Positions 11,264 through 20,866 of a DNA stretch of 64,000 bases are shown here, one piece after another. Made by a program: the position numbers and the translations under genes. This stretch comes from Cladophialophora immunda. Taxonomy: Eukaryota; Ascomycota; Eurotiomycetes; Chaetothyriales; Herpotrichiellaceae. How positions within the stretch are numbered: position 1 is the first letter of the stretch; each line of letters opens with the position of its first letter. The notes under the pieces are model-generated. The model was not told the DNA's origin, did not search any database, and saw nothing but the letters and a program-made list of their open reading frames with translations. Location of the stretch: assembly GCF_000835495.1 (NCBI RefSeq), contig NW_015622542.1, positions 3,432,485-3,496,484 on the forward strand, read 5' to 3'.

Positions 11264-13283
11264 TGTTTTTCGTCCGTTGGGTAGAACGCGGCGGAGTTTA
11301 GTTCAGGCGGAGGAGGAGTGTTCTGGCAGCCTTTGGACCTTGGCTGTGGAGTTAAGGTGCGGTGAGCGATGAGCGAAGGATGGCGAGTCGGGGACGGTCG
11401 AGAGATGCCACACGTGAGATCGCGCTGGTGTATACAATCAGCATCAACGATCAGAGCCAGAAAGGTCTCTGGAGGAGGTCTGGGTTGGTCGAGGGAGCTG
11501 GGAATTGACTTCGGCGAGGTTTGTTACCCCGACTAATACGTCAGTGGACGAGGACTTTATGTAGTTGCATAATCGGGTCTTTGAGCTTCCCCAATACGAA
11601 TACGGAGACGGACTATTTGTATACCGAGCATGCCTGGTACCACACAACCGTAGGTACGCGAACCTAGGTACAGGAAGTTGTCCTATCAACCCCCCTCTCT
11701 CTACCCAAGTACGGGGCAGCTATCCTGGTATATCTTCCACCCCTTGACGAGTTTCTCGGGGTCTATCATGTTTGCTATCTGAGCCATGATGTCCTTCAGG
11801 CCGATGTTGAACTCTCGTATCACCCTCGCGAGGAGATATAGGTCCTTGATTTGGGCCCATAGAGCCGGTAGTCCGCCGAAGTAGCTTTCTAGCGCTATCG
11901 CGGGTTTCGGGCGAGGAGGCTTGGGGTTTGAATGCCCAGTAATGAAGCTCACAATGGTGTTGTTGATCTTCCGCCCACGGACCCGTAACCGCGACTCGCC
12001 CTCTTGCGATCTGCTTCAGCCCAGAACTGCCTGGATCTGTCCGACCTGGCAGCAGCCCGTGTCCGTCATGGAGCACACCACAGCCGGCTCCATGACAGAC
12101 ACTCTCGACTGCTTACCCTCGGGTGCTTGACCCGTTGTCTGGGTTTCTCGTAGTGCCACATATCAAGGTGACACTCCGATCGACAAACGGGGATACTCAG
12201 AGAGGCTGGCCCTTTCTGCCCCCTCTGTTCACCCGATCTAGATATATATATCAACTCCCAACCACCGTGGTGAATTCTCTGTCTTCGGCATTCGAAGCGT
12301 TCGCCGCGTTGCGTCCGAGACTTTCCGTAGAGGTGTGTCCATTTGTGACCATGAAGCCAGCGCCCGGGCGTTCGACCCGACTGTGGTCTCAAACCCGATT
12401 ATTTGTGGTCGTCATAGTCTGGCATGGGAAGACTTGGTGCCAGTCCCTATTGTTTTGACGCCGATCCTTGTTGAAACTCGAAGTTGAAGGTGGCCATTTG
12501 CGCAATGCACAGATCATGTTTTCGAAGAAGTGAAACAGTGCTGAAAGGCTGACTCGAAGAAACTCTGTCCACTGCGCGCGGAGACAAGCGACTCTGATTG
12601 TGGCCTTGGATCGTGACTCGGTCAAGGAATGGTATGATTACTGAGAGAGCCATTTTGTGACGTCTTGTCCATTATCGACTCAGGAGGGTTGAGCGGAGGT
12701 GTATGCGGTCTGGGTCTGGAGTGGACCGCCGGGGTACCTTTTGATGCAGAGCAGGAGCGTACGTGCAAGACAAACACCGAAAGCGGGCATTTGATGCGTT
12801 TGACATGATTGATGAGTCGCCAGATGACAAAGACAACCAGCACAGTTCGTCTCCTCAACTTAGAGGAGAGCTCTTGATTGACCTGGAAGACAGGAGAAGT
12901 GGAACTTGGGCAGCAGTAGATGTCGGGAGGAAGACAGGGTACTTATAGTTTTTGGGAGGACACCGCGAGAGCGCGAATGTGATGATTCACAGTGAATGAG
13001 TCCGCGGTGCTCCAGCGCGAGTTCTTCTTTTCACTGAATGGTTCATCTGCGCGACAAGGTGTGTCGCACTGTCTCGGAAGACGGATGGTCACGGATAGTA
13101 TGGAAGTGAAAGAGAACGGAAGGGAATTCGACATTTGAATCAATACATTACCTCCACATGAATTAGATTTCCCTTCACTGCACCCGACCAGATTAGCATC
13201 AGATAAAACCCAACTTGCCCGCAGAGTCGTTGTACTTGTGACATCTCGACAGTGTGGGCATCTGGGTTGGCAAATCTTGTGAT
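11264..13283. other. Gene-poor stretch
   Basis: Two kilobases with no gene I can defend except a weak minus-strand frame at 11701-11952, listed separately. The region upstream of the DUF4267-like gene has a CACGTG E-box-like hexamer at about 11412. A tatatatat run occurs near 12242. Confidence 0.5.
11701..11952 (-). CDS. Possible C-terminal exon or remnant, unknown
   Basis: An 83-residue frame, open for about 20 further codons upstream (INNTIVSFITGHSNPKPP) without an ATG. It reads ESYFGGLPALWAQIKDL, then LYLLARVIREFNIGLKDIMA and MIDPEKLVKGWKIYQD. The alternating hydrophobic and charged residues look like real amphipathic helices rather than chance translation. No clear upstream exon can be joined in frame: a short ATG frame begins at about 12090 but its junction fails. 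It may be the 3' exon of a small gene or a fragment of a dead one. I do not recognise the family. Confidence 0.3.
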   Translation of the reverse strand: MSFITGHSNPKPPRPKPAIALESYFGGLPALWAQIKDLYLLARVIREFNIGLKDIMAQIANMIDPEKLVKGWKIYQDSCPVLG

Positions 13284-13898
13284 TCAGCTTTCATGAATCA
13301 CACTGACAATGTACTTCTCGCCGTCCCCTCCAGTTGCAGCCACGATAAGCTGGTGTCCTTCGACGTCTTCCTCCCTGTGGCCCACTCCAACCTCTTCTTT
13401 GTAGTCTTTGTACCAGTCTTGTTTGCGCTCACCACTCACCAATTCATATCGGGCAGCAGCCACCGCCGCCTGGCGAGACAAGTGTATCCCTCTGATTTCG
13501 GTGTGCGCAGATCCGTCGGCAGCCTGGACTGTGCAGAGAACATAGAAGAGATTATCCTCCACTCTTCCATCGCCCGGCTTGGAGCGGACGCCCAGGGAAT
13601 TTGGCGTGCTTTCGATTTCGACATCGTGGATGTCCTCCCCCTTTCGGGCATGCACAACGACATTTTCCCCATACTTCCATGTCGATGAAGGTTGGGTGAT
13701 GTCATTCGTTGCATAGTCGCTCAGAGAATCGCGAGACAGTCCCTCATCCTCGAGGCGGCGAAGTGCAACCTTCTGGGCGGAATCCAGGTCTGTGTAAGTC
13801 CCACAAATTTCAGTGCGGATGGTCGGCGGCGATCCAGGTTCCACGGTGGTCCGTTTGATGTGGAACAGGTCAGGAACAAGGGAAGGGCGTCGCTGCAT
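13284..13898 (-). CDS. Conserved-looking hypothetical protein
   Basis: Single-exon frame of 204 residues, no signal peptide and no membrane segment. It has two similar halves. Each begins with a strand-rich stretch (VPDLFHIKRTTVEP; EDNLFYVLCTVQAADG), continues with EIxGxx-L-s-xxAAxxA (EICGTYTDLDSAQKVAL; EIRGIHLSRQAAVAAARYEL) and ends in a variable linker. This suggests an internal duplication of an alpha/beta unit of about 80-90 residues. The C-terminus is EKYIVSVIHES. I know such proteins only as uncharacterised fungal families; function is unknown. The upstream 300 bp hold no other frame. The internal repeat and even amino-acid composition make this a real gene. Confidence 0.7.
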   Translation of the reverse strand: MQRRPSLVPDLFHIKRTTVEPGSPPTIRTEICGTYTDLDSAQKVALRRLEDEGLSRDSLSDYATNDITQPSSTWKYGENVVVHARKGEDIHDVEIESTPNSLGVRSKPGDGRVEDNLFYVLCTVQAADGSAHTEIRGIHLSRQAAVAAARYELVSGERKQDWYKDYKEEVGVGHREEDVEGHQLIVAATGGDGEKYIVSVIHES

Positions 13899-14469
13899 GT
13901 TGGGTCCGACACTCTTTTTCGAATATGGTATTCTGAAACAATTCCTTTGTAGTCACGATTGAGAGAGAAAAGACGGGGAACGCACAACCAAAGCAATTGC
14001 CCCTCTTTGAACTCTTCGCCCTGACATATTAACCCCTGCAAAGAGGGAGGGGTAATAAGCTCTGCGCGTGAGCGTATGCCCGGGCGTCGATGGCACTGAG
14101 CACAGACTGCCCAGATCTTGTGACGATGAAAGGCCCCGAGTGGTAAAACGAGGAGTTGCAAGCTCTAACCCCGCAAATCACAGTGGAATCTGTTGGATGA
14201 TGCAGGGTCTTGAATACGAGGTTGGCAGTGGCCAGTCGGATGCAATAAGGATTTCCGACACAGAACACTGTCTAGGCAGCTGAGAGACGACTCGGATACT
14301 TTGGGAGATGTCGACGACAAAGCACTTTGCCCTGGCAGCCTTTTAGGAACCGTGGCCTACCGCTTTCCTCAGGGCATTCATTATGTGGCCTGGCTCAACC
14401 GCGGCTCAGCCTACTCAGGCCATCACCCGGTCCTCCTCCTAACACTCTTACCTTAGCCATAGCCATCCT
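13899..14469. other. Intergenic region
   Basis: Promoter side of the 204-residue hypothetical gene and 3' side of the broken hypothetical frame. No gene seen. Confidence 0.4.
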
Positions 14470-15100
14470 TCATCTTCTCGCCTCGATCCTCTGAGGCTCT
14501 CGGTTGCCGTGGCTGCGATCATCATCTCGATAATATCCTCGACGAGGAAAGGGGGAAGGAATGGGAGCAACGGCATTAGTTTCAAGAACGTAAGGCTCCA
14601 CTATAACGGATTCACGCTGCTGCCTCTTGAGCTCCCGATCGTCTCGGGACGTTTCATTGCGCGGCATCACGACGTACTTCCTGGAGCCGTGTACTTTCCT
14701 GGGGTCTTGGTGACTTTCTTGACCTCGGAGTTTCGCTTTTGCCACATCGTCTTCGAATTGACTGCCTTTCTCGTTCCATGCCCTCATCTCGGCTTCTTTA
14801 TGCTGGTACATGCTGACAAAGGCCGTCATAAGTTCCAGGAGATTGCCCCGTCTCCCAAAGAAGGTTTTGCACGAACTGCTTGAATTCTAGATCCAGGAGC
14901 TGACAATCCAGCTGCACCGGATTTTGCTTTTCGATCTGTTCGGGAGACCTTGTCTCAACTTCCTGAACGGTTCTTTCAGGAAGCTCTGGGCATGAAGGAG
15001 TTGCGTTGCTACGCCCACCAAAAGGATCCTTTCGAGAAACAGGTTTGGGCGGAAAAGCGGTGCGGCTCCATGCCATAGCCCACATGAAAGAGGCTGGCAA
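14470..15100 (-). pseudogene. Hypothetical gene split across two frames
   Basis: Two overlapping minus-strand frames look like parts of one protein. The upstream one (15100-14798) starts MPASFMWAMAWSRTAFPP and includes LDLEFKQFVQNLLWETGQ. The downstream one (to 14470) contains LELMTAFVSMYQHKEAEMRA, then a charged, probably coiled or disordered tail rich in Arg, Asp and Glu. Coding quality passes from the first frame to the second around 14840-14870. I found no GT-AG intron that joins them with the right phase, so a one-base indel, a base-call error or an unusual intron is needed. No known domain is seen. The product would be about 200 residues. Confidence 0.35.
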
Positions 15101-15563
15101 CTAATATAAACGAGCTACCGAGCACGAGACTGAACCATTCTCAGCACTGAAACAGCGGAACCTTGGAAGCAGGGTCCCCAAATGGCTTAATCATAGGTCA
15201 AGTCAGATGGCGGCATGCTCAGGTCTAGAAACCGAAGTTGGAGTTTAAAGGGGTCGAGACTCGCCGCGAGTCTTCCGGGATGATTGAACCTGCCAAAGAT
15301 CATCCATACCTAGCGAATAGATACCTAAGTATGCCCGAGGTTGGCATGAGAGAGCTGAAGAGGCACCTAAGAGAAAAAGCGGAGACCAGCTGGTGTGGGT
15401 TGTAATTTCATCTCTGATTGGTCGAGTCTCCAACCACTGATATTTGTCGCTTCAATCCGCAGTTGGACGGAGCTTCAAAAGTTGAACATTCCGCTTGAAC
15501 TGTTGCGTTCAATCGAAAAGACACCTTTGCCTTCCTATACCGACGTTGTGCGCGTCTTCCAAC
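15101..15563. other. Divergent promoter region
   Basis: Lies between the split hypothetical gene (minus) and the mitochondrial ribosomal protein gene (plus). No other gene seen. Confidence 0.4.
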
Positions 15564-16582
15564 ATGCCGCCAACCGTCCCTCGATTCGTGGCTGTCCCAC
15601 TCCCGCCGCCTTTCCTCCTTCCTCGATCGCTACTGCGAAAATCCTTGAACGGCTCGCAGCGAAGATGCATGGGCATTCGCTCCATAGACCGACAGCCAAA
15701 ACACAATCCCTACAACGTCGTCCCGGGCATTCAGCCACTTCTCTCCACGCCTGCCGCCGCCTTCGAACGAAAGTTGAGATCAGATACGCTCCCTCTGCGG
15801 TCAGGAGCTCTGGCGACCAAAAAGGGCATGACCGCGGTGTATGATGTCGAGTCCGGAAAGAGAATACCCTGTACGGTGCTACAACTGGACCGAAATCAGG
15901 TTGTCAGCCACAAGACGCGAAGAAGACACGGGTACTATGCCGTCTGTGTGGGCAGCGGCACCATCAATCCCAAGAATGTGGCGAAGCCGATGCTGGGCCA
16001 TTACTCCGTCCAGGGCGTGAGCCCCAAGAGATTTCAACGCGAATTTCGGGTCCGAGGCCCAGAGGGATTGTTGCCAGTAGGCGAGGAGATTCGAGCCGAC
16101 TGGTTTATTGCGGGACAGTTCGTGGACACTCGGTCAAATTGCAAAGGCAAAGGGTTCGCAGGACCCATGAAGAGATGGGGCTTCAAAGGTCAGCCGCGAA
16201 GTCACGGCCACTCGCTCAGCCACCGATCGCATGGTTCGGTGGGCCCGAGTCAAGGCGGTGGTAGTCGTGTGTATCCCGGCAAGAAGATGGCCGGAAATAT
16301 GGGTGGCCAGAGGAATACAGTGCAGAATTTGAAGGTCTTGCAGGCGGATGCAGAGAATGGGATTGTCGTTGTACATGGTGAGTACCGGTTCCGCTGCCCC
16401 CTCTAGGCTGACTCGCCGATGCTAACGAGATGCGCACAGGAGCTGTGAGTGGCCCGAACGGATGTCTGGTCATGATCCAAGACGCGTTGAAGAAACCTTG
16501 GCCGGAAGTCCCCAAGCTGCCGACCACGCCCAAGGTTGAGGCACCAGTGGTGGAGGCAGAGCCTGCGAAGATTCCTGCATGA
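15564..16582 (+). CDS. mrpl9: Mitochondrial ribosomal protein uL3m (L3 family)
   Basis: Large-subunit protein of the mitochondrial ribosome. Exons 15564-16377 and 16440-16582, total 957 nt, 318 residues. The first 45 or so residues are rich in Arg, Ser and Leu without acidic residues, as in a mitochondrial presequence. The core shows L3-family marks: KKGMTAVYDVESGKRIPCTV at the start of the beta barrel, KGKGFAGPMKRWGFKGQPRS with the conserved G-x-G-F-x-G and K-R-W/H region, then SHGHSLSHRSHGSVG and GKKMAGNMGGQRNTVQNLKV. The length and presequence separate it from the cytosolic L3 (about 390 residues). The ATG at 15564 is preferred; the frame is open further upstream but only to a TTG. It is convergent with the next gene. 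Confidence 0.95.
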
Positions 16583-16803
16583 TAGAGCTATACACGGCTT
16601 TGAGCCCATTTGTATCATTACACCGCGGCGCCCAGGCCTGTCTGTCCATATTTCAAACTTTGGCCACGAAGAATCAAGCCTGTTTCATTAAGTGCTCATT
16701 CCCATGCAATCGCGGAAAGACAATGTATCCTATCATTGTACAAAATGATTCCCGAACATCTTTCGTGGTAGAGTCGACGCGGTCACTTGCCTACTAAATA
16801 CAA

Positions 16804-17609
16804 TCAGGCTCCCCTATACTCGTACCTCAGGCCATCCAATTCGGCCAGTCCCGCATGAACGTCCGACATGCTCCTCCTCGTGATGAAGACCATTCCAAAA
16901 ATGAGGCCGGGAAGCAATAAGAACAGCCACAGTCCCTCCGGGACGTCGGTTCGCGAGCGATATCCCATTGACGCAATGAAGAGCAGAGCGCCAATGAATG
17001 CGTTGAGGTAAGGCAGGTACTGATTGATGGGACTCTCGGCGGACGTTAATAGGAAGCCCGTTTGAGAGATTCCCGTGCCGTACGTCTGTCGCTGTCGTGT
17101 GGGAGGGGCGGTACGCGTAGTAGCAGAGAGAGATCCCAGTGGGGTCGATGTAGGGATCATATACATGATATAGGCGCTGGACGCGAGCGAGGTGATGCTC
17201 AATAGGCACAAAAACGCCATGGCTCTCGAAGTCGACATCGAGAGGTACCACATGAACGGGAGGGTGACGATGAGTGGCAGGCCCGTAAACACCATGGTGT
17301 AGATGGCGTTCGTGGAGATCTCTGAGGCCTGGAGATTCTGGAGGAGGTGTTCTTGTTCTGCTCGATTGTATGAGAACGACATGTCAGGACATTATTGAAG
17401 GGCTTCTGGTAAACACCGGTCTAGGTTGGAAATGACGTGACCCGAGAGCTTGGATGATTTCCTGGCGCTCCAAGTCCCGAGCAGAGGGCATCATATGCGT
17501 GACTGTTTGTGTACATACACGTACCTTCTTCGTCCATTTCTTCGTGCGACATGTCCTCATCATCTTCGGAGGGGTACTTGAATGTTTTCCGAAGCCGTGC
17601 AGTGCTCAT
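16804..17609 (-). CDS. Small acidic-tailed membrane protein, conserved fungal family
   Basis: Exons 17609-17525 and 17357-16804 (minus), 639 nt, 212 residues. The phase-1 junction creates MDEE-E-QEHLLQNLQASE. The N-terminus (MSTARLRKTFKYPSEDDEDM) is a basic patch then an acidic cluster. Four hydrophobic segments follow: FTGLPLIVTLPFMWYL, AMAFLCLLSITSLASSAYIM, YLPYLNAFIGALLFIASMGY and GLWLFLLLPGLIFGMVFIT. A Ser/Thr-rich loop lies between the second and third. The layout of an EEEQE-type helix before the first membrane segment is one I know from uncharacterised fungal ER/organelle membrane proteins. The intron is 167 nt, the longest I placed. An alternative unspliced start at 17382 would give 192 residues but loses the acidic N-terminus. 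Confidence 0.8.
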
Positions 17610-19327
17610 TATGCTAATTTAGATGCGGTCGGTGGGACGCTGGAGACCTAGTGTCTTCTAGTCTGCGTCCAGCTGCCCCGAAAGCGACTCCAGAAACGTG
17701 CGATGAAGAAGTCACAGTTGAAACATCATTGTCGCAGGTTGTGTCATATGATCTCATTAACAGCAAGTTGTCCAGATGGAAGCCTTGGAGTCGTTGGATG
17801 AAGCATCTCGCGGAGAAACTTGGCTCCGAAACCCGCCAAGGCGCTAACCTCTTGCAGTTCGATGAGACTCTCCGCTGCCAACATGGTGTCCGATTCTGCT
17901 TTACACACCTACCTAGTAACTTCCGATCTTTCTGTAGGTTGCAAATGGCACAAACACGACTGTAATTCCAACCGCTCCTGGAGCTGATAGACGATTATCA
18001 TGTGTCAGCGCCCTCCAGACCCTCTGGACTCGACACCTTCCTAATATGCTCGATCCAAAAGTCCATGCGACTCAGGGGTAAACGGCAGCCTCGGGCAATA
18101 TTTGTGATTTCTCCGGACTCAACGGCTAAATCGAAGCTACTAGGATAAAAGTGCAGACACGCCATCTGGATCTAACCATTCTGCTGAGTGCCTGGAGAGT
18201 TAGACCACGCAGACGGTCGGAAAGTGAGGAGGTCGCTGATCTCCTTCCCCTTCTAGAGCCCAGTGTTCGGCGGTGAGATGTCTGCGTCGAATCTCCTTCC
18301 CCATGTGGCCAGCTGTAAGTCGTGTTGTCTAACGTCTTTTTGGTGCTGACTTTCGACTGATATTGGTTGTCATGCAAGAGACAGATAGTCTCATCACTGC
18401 AACAGGATGCGCTGATGTAAGCTTCGAGCCGCACATTCGTATCTCGTATGATTACAGGCCACGGAAAGAACAGATATCATTGTGGCTAGTTCAGAACAAG
18501 TTGAACCCCTCAAGTTGCAACAGTTGATTGTTGAAACCTCATGTTGAACTAGGGTAGGAAATAGGACCAAGATAACTTCCTTCCGGACCAATGAGCACGC
18601 TCCCCATGCACCATCTGTCCTACACAAGCAGCTTTCATTCGTCCTTCCTCTCGCCTTGAGAGATCTACTAGTCTACGGCAGCTTTCCGTACGAAATTTCA
18701 ATTCGTCACTACCCTGTTTGTTCAATCTCTGCTTGGAATATGAGCCGACCCACAAGACTCTACGTCCGTTATCATGTGGGGAATGACTAAAAGAGGGAAG
18801 AGAAGAGGCTAGCACATTGTCCCGTTGCAGTATAAGGTAAGCGTCGACGACTTGAGCATTACAGTTCAAATCCTATCAGAAGCGACAGCCTAAATCCGTG
18901 ACCATGTTCGCAGAAGAATTCAAGGTAATTGCGGGGGTAGTCCACACATTTGCTCATCCCATGCGGAAGATGGTGGTCAACCCCACAAACTAGGTCTTAC
19001 TATGGGAACGGGGTGAATCCTATCAATTCAACGCCACAAAATGCTCCTAGTAACATGTTGCTAATCCCGAGCCGTACGACACGATACGCGGAATCCCACA
19101 CCCACACCTACACCCTCGCTTTGGGTCTAATCCTTCTTGCATGGGATTTCCGCTATGACACGGCAGACCTCCAGAATGTGCATAAGAGCCAGGACTTCCC
19201 CTTCTGAACCGGCCCGTCAATGCTGGCGCAGATGGTCTTCCTCGCTACCTCCCATTCTTATGGGTGTGCACTACCTCTCTTGAGAGTTGGAAATCTCAGT
19301 CTGTGACCGTTCGATGCTCAAGTCAAG
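17610..19327. other. Gene-poor stretch before the P450 gene
   Basis: A 1.7 kb region with only small frames of poor coding quality. The last few hundred bases should contain the P450 promoter. No repeat or RNA gene recognised. Confidence 0.5.
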
Positions 19328-20866
19328 ATGCAGCCCGTCTATTTGCTCCTGTCTCTGGCCTTGTTAGCCATCATCTCCCTACGTTACTACGAATACCGAC
19401 GGGACAGGAACCTCCCGCCAGGCCCGCCCCGTCTTCCTCTGATGGGAAACCTCCACCAAGCGCCCGAGAAGGTGCCGTGGCGCACCTACGAGCAATGGAC
19501 CAAGAAATACGGGCCCATCTTCAGTCTCCAGTACGGACTCAGCACCATCATCATGCTGGGCACCCACGAGACCGCGCGGGATCTGCTGGAAAAGCGGAGC
19601 AACATCTACAGCGGCCGGCCCCGGTTCGTGATGGCCGACGACAATGTCACCCGAGGACGCCACATCATGCTGATGACCTACGGCCCGAAGTGGCGGACTC
19701 ACACCAAGATCCAGGCGTCTGTCCTGAACGCCCGCGTGTCGCAGACCTACAAGCCTCTGCAGGACCTGGAGAGCAAGCAGCTGGTCCACGAATTCCTCCG
19801 GGGCAATGACTTTGCCAAGATCTATCGCCGATATACGGCCTCTCTCATGTTCTCGCTCGCCTACGGCAAGAGGAGCCCGACGGGGACGGATCCAGAGATC
19901 CTGGGCGCCGACGCGATCAACGAGAACTTCCTCCGCGCGGGACGGGTGGGCACCTGGATCGTCGACGCGATCCCGATCTTGAACTATCTTCCACCGGCGC
20001 TCGCGCCGTGGAAGAAGACGGCGGAGAAGTTCTTCCGGCTCGAGTCCGGCCTACACCTGGCCAACATGAGGAACGGGGAGAAGACGCCCTCGTGGAACAT
20101 GACGAAACAGATCCGCGCGACGAAAGAATCGAAGCAGATCCCCGACTTGGACATCTCCTATAACGTCGGCATTATCTACCAGGCTGGGCTAGACACCACC
20201 AATATCGCGTTAGATGTGTTTACCCTCGCAGCCGCCACGCAGCCTCGCTTTGTGCAAGTCGCCCAGGCCGAACTCGACAGGGTAGTCGGCTCCGATCGCT
20301 TACCCAGCTTCGAGGACCAGGCTTCGTTACCATATATCAACGCGGTGGTCAAGGAAGTCCTCCGCTGGCGGCCCGTCAGCGCAGGAGGGATCCCCCACGC
20401 CGTGATGCAGGACGACGAGTACATGGGGTACCGGATCCCCAAGGGCGCCACGGTGATCGGCAACCACTGGTCCATCCACATGGACGAATCCACGTTTCCC
20501 CGGCCCATGGAGTTCCGGCCGGAGCGGTGGCTCGAGAACCCGGAGCTGCCGTTGTACGCGTTCGGGTTTGGCCGGCGGGCGTGCACCGGGCAGCACGTCA
20601 GCAACAACAGCCTGTTCATCATCGTCGCGAGGGTCCTCTGGGCGTTCGAGATCAAGAAGGCGCTCGACGAGCGCGGGGACGAGGTCGAGATCGACGACAT
20701 GGCCTTCACGAGCGGGTTCAACTCCCGACCGGAGCCGTTTGAGGTCAGGTTCGTCCCGAGGTCCCGCAGGGTGGTCGAGGTCGTCGAGAGGGAGTTTGCG
20801 GACGTGGAAAAGGACATCGATGTGATCATGAAGGGGGTGCAGGATGCCCAGGGTAGAGTAGTGTGA
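19328..20866 (+). CDS. Cytochrome P450 monooxygenase, microsomal
   Basis: Intronless 512-residue class II P450. An N-terminal membrane anchor spans about 3-18 and is followed by the proline hinge LPPGPPRLPLMG at 29-40. Catalytic marks are all intact: I-helix oxygen-binding AGLDTT (286-291), K-helix E343-x-x-R346 (KEVLRWRP), the PERF-like FRPERW at 396-401, and heme-binding FGFGRRACTG at 412-421 with Cys419 as the thiolate ligand. The sequence style (SAGGIPHAVMQDDEYMGYRI) resembles fungal families near O-methylsterigmatocystin oxidoreductase and related multi-substrate P450s; the substrate cannot be read from sequence. It stands alone, with no backbone synthase or tailoring enzyme within several kilobases. 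That argues for detoxification or orphan secondary metabolism rather than a cluster. Confidence 0.95.
   Translation: MQPVYLLLSLALLAIISLRYYEYRRDRNLPPGPPRLPLMGNLHQAPEKVPWRTYEQWTKKYGPIFSLQYGLSTIIMLGTHETARDLLEKRSNIYSGRPRFVMADDNVTRGRHIMLMTYGPKWRTHTKIQASVLNARVSQTYKPLQDLESKQLVHEFLRGNDFAKIYRRYTASLMFSLAYGKRSPTGTDPEILGADAINENFLRAGRVGTWIVDAIPILNYLPPALAPWKKTAEKFFRLESGLHLANMRNGEKTPSWNMTKQIRATKESKQIPDLDISYNVGIIYQAGLDTTNIALDVFTLAAATQPRFVQVAQAELDRVVGSDRLPSFEDQASLPYINAVVKEVLRWRPVSAGGIPHAVMQDDEYMGYRIPKGATVIGNHWSIHMDESTFPRPMEFRPERWLENPELPLYAFGFGRRACTGQHVSNNSLFIIVARVLWAFEIKKALDERGDEVEIDDMAFTSGFNSRPEPFEVRFVPRSRRVVEVVEREFADVEKDIDVIMKGVQDAQGRVV

Noticed and set aside
17651..17965. 104-codon plus-strand frame next to the small membrane protein gene
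   Set aside because: It starts without an ATG and its composition is uneven; no domain or conserved pattern is visible.
18841..18880. GTTCAAATCCT string like a tRNA T-loop
   Set aside because: The flanking bases do not pair to make a T stem or an acceptor stem.
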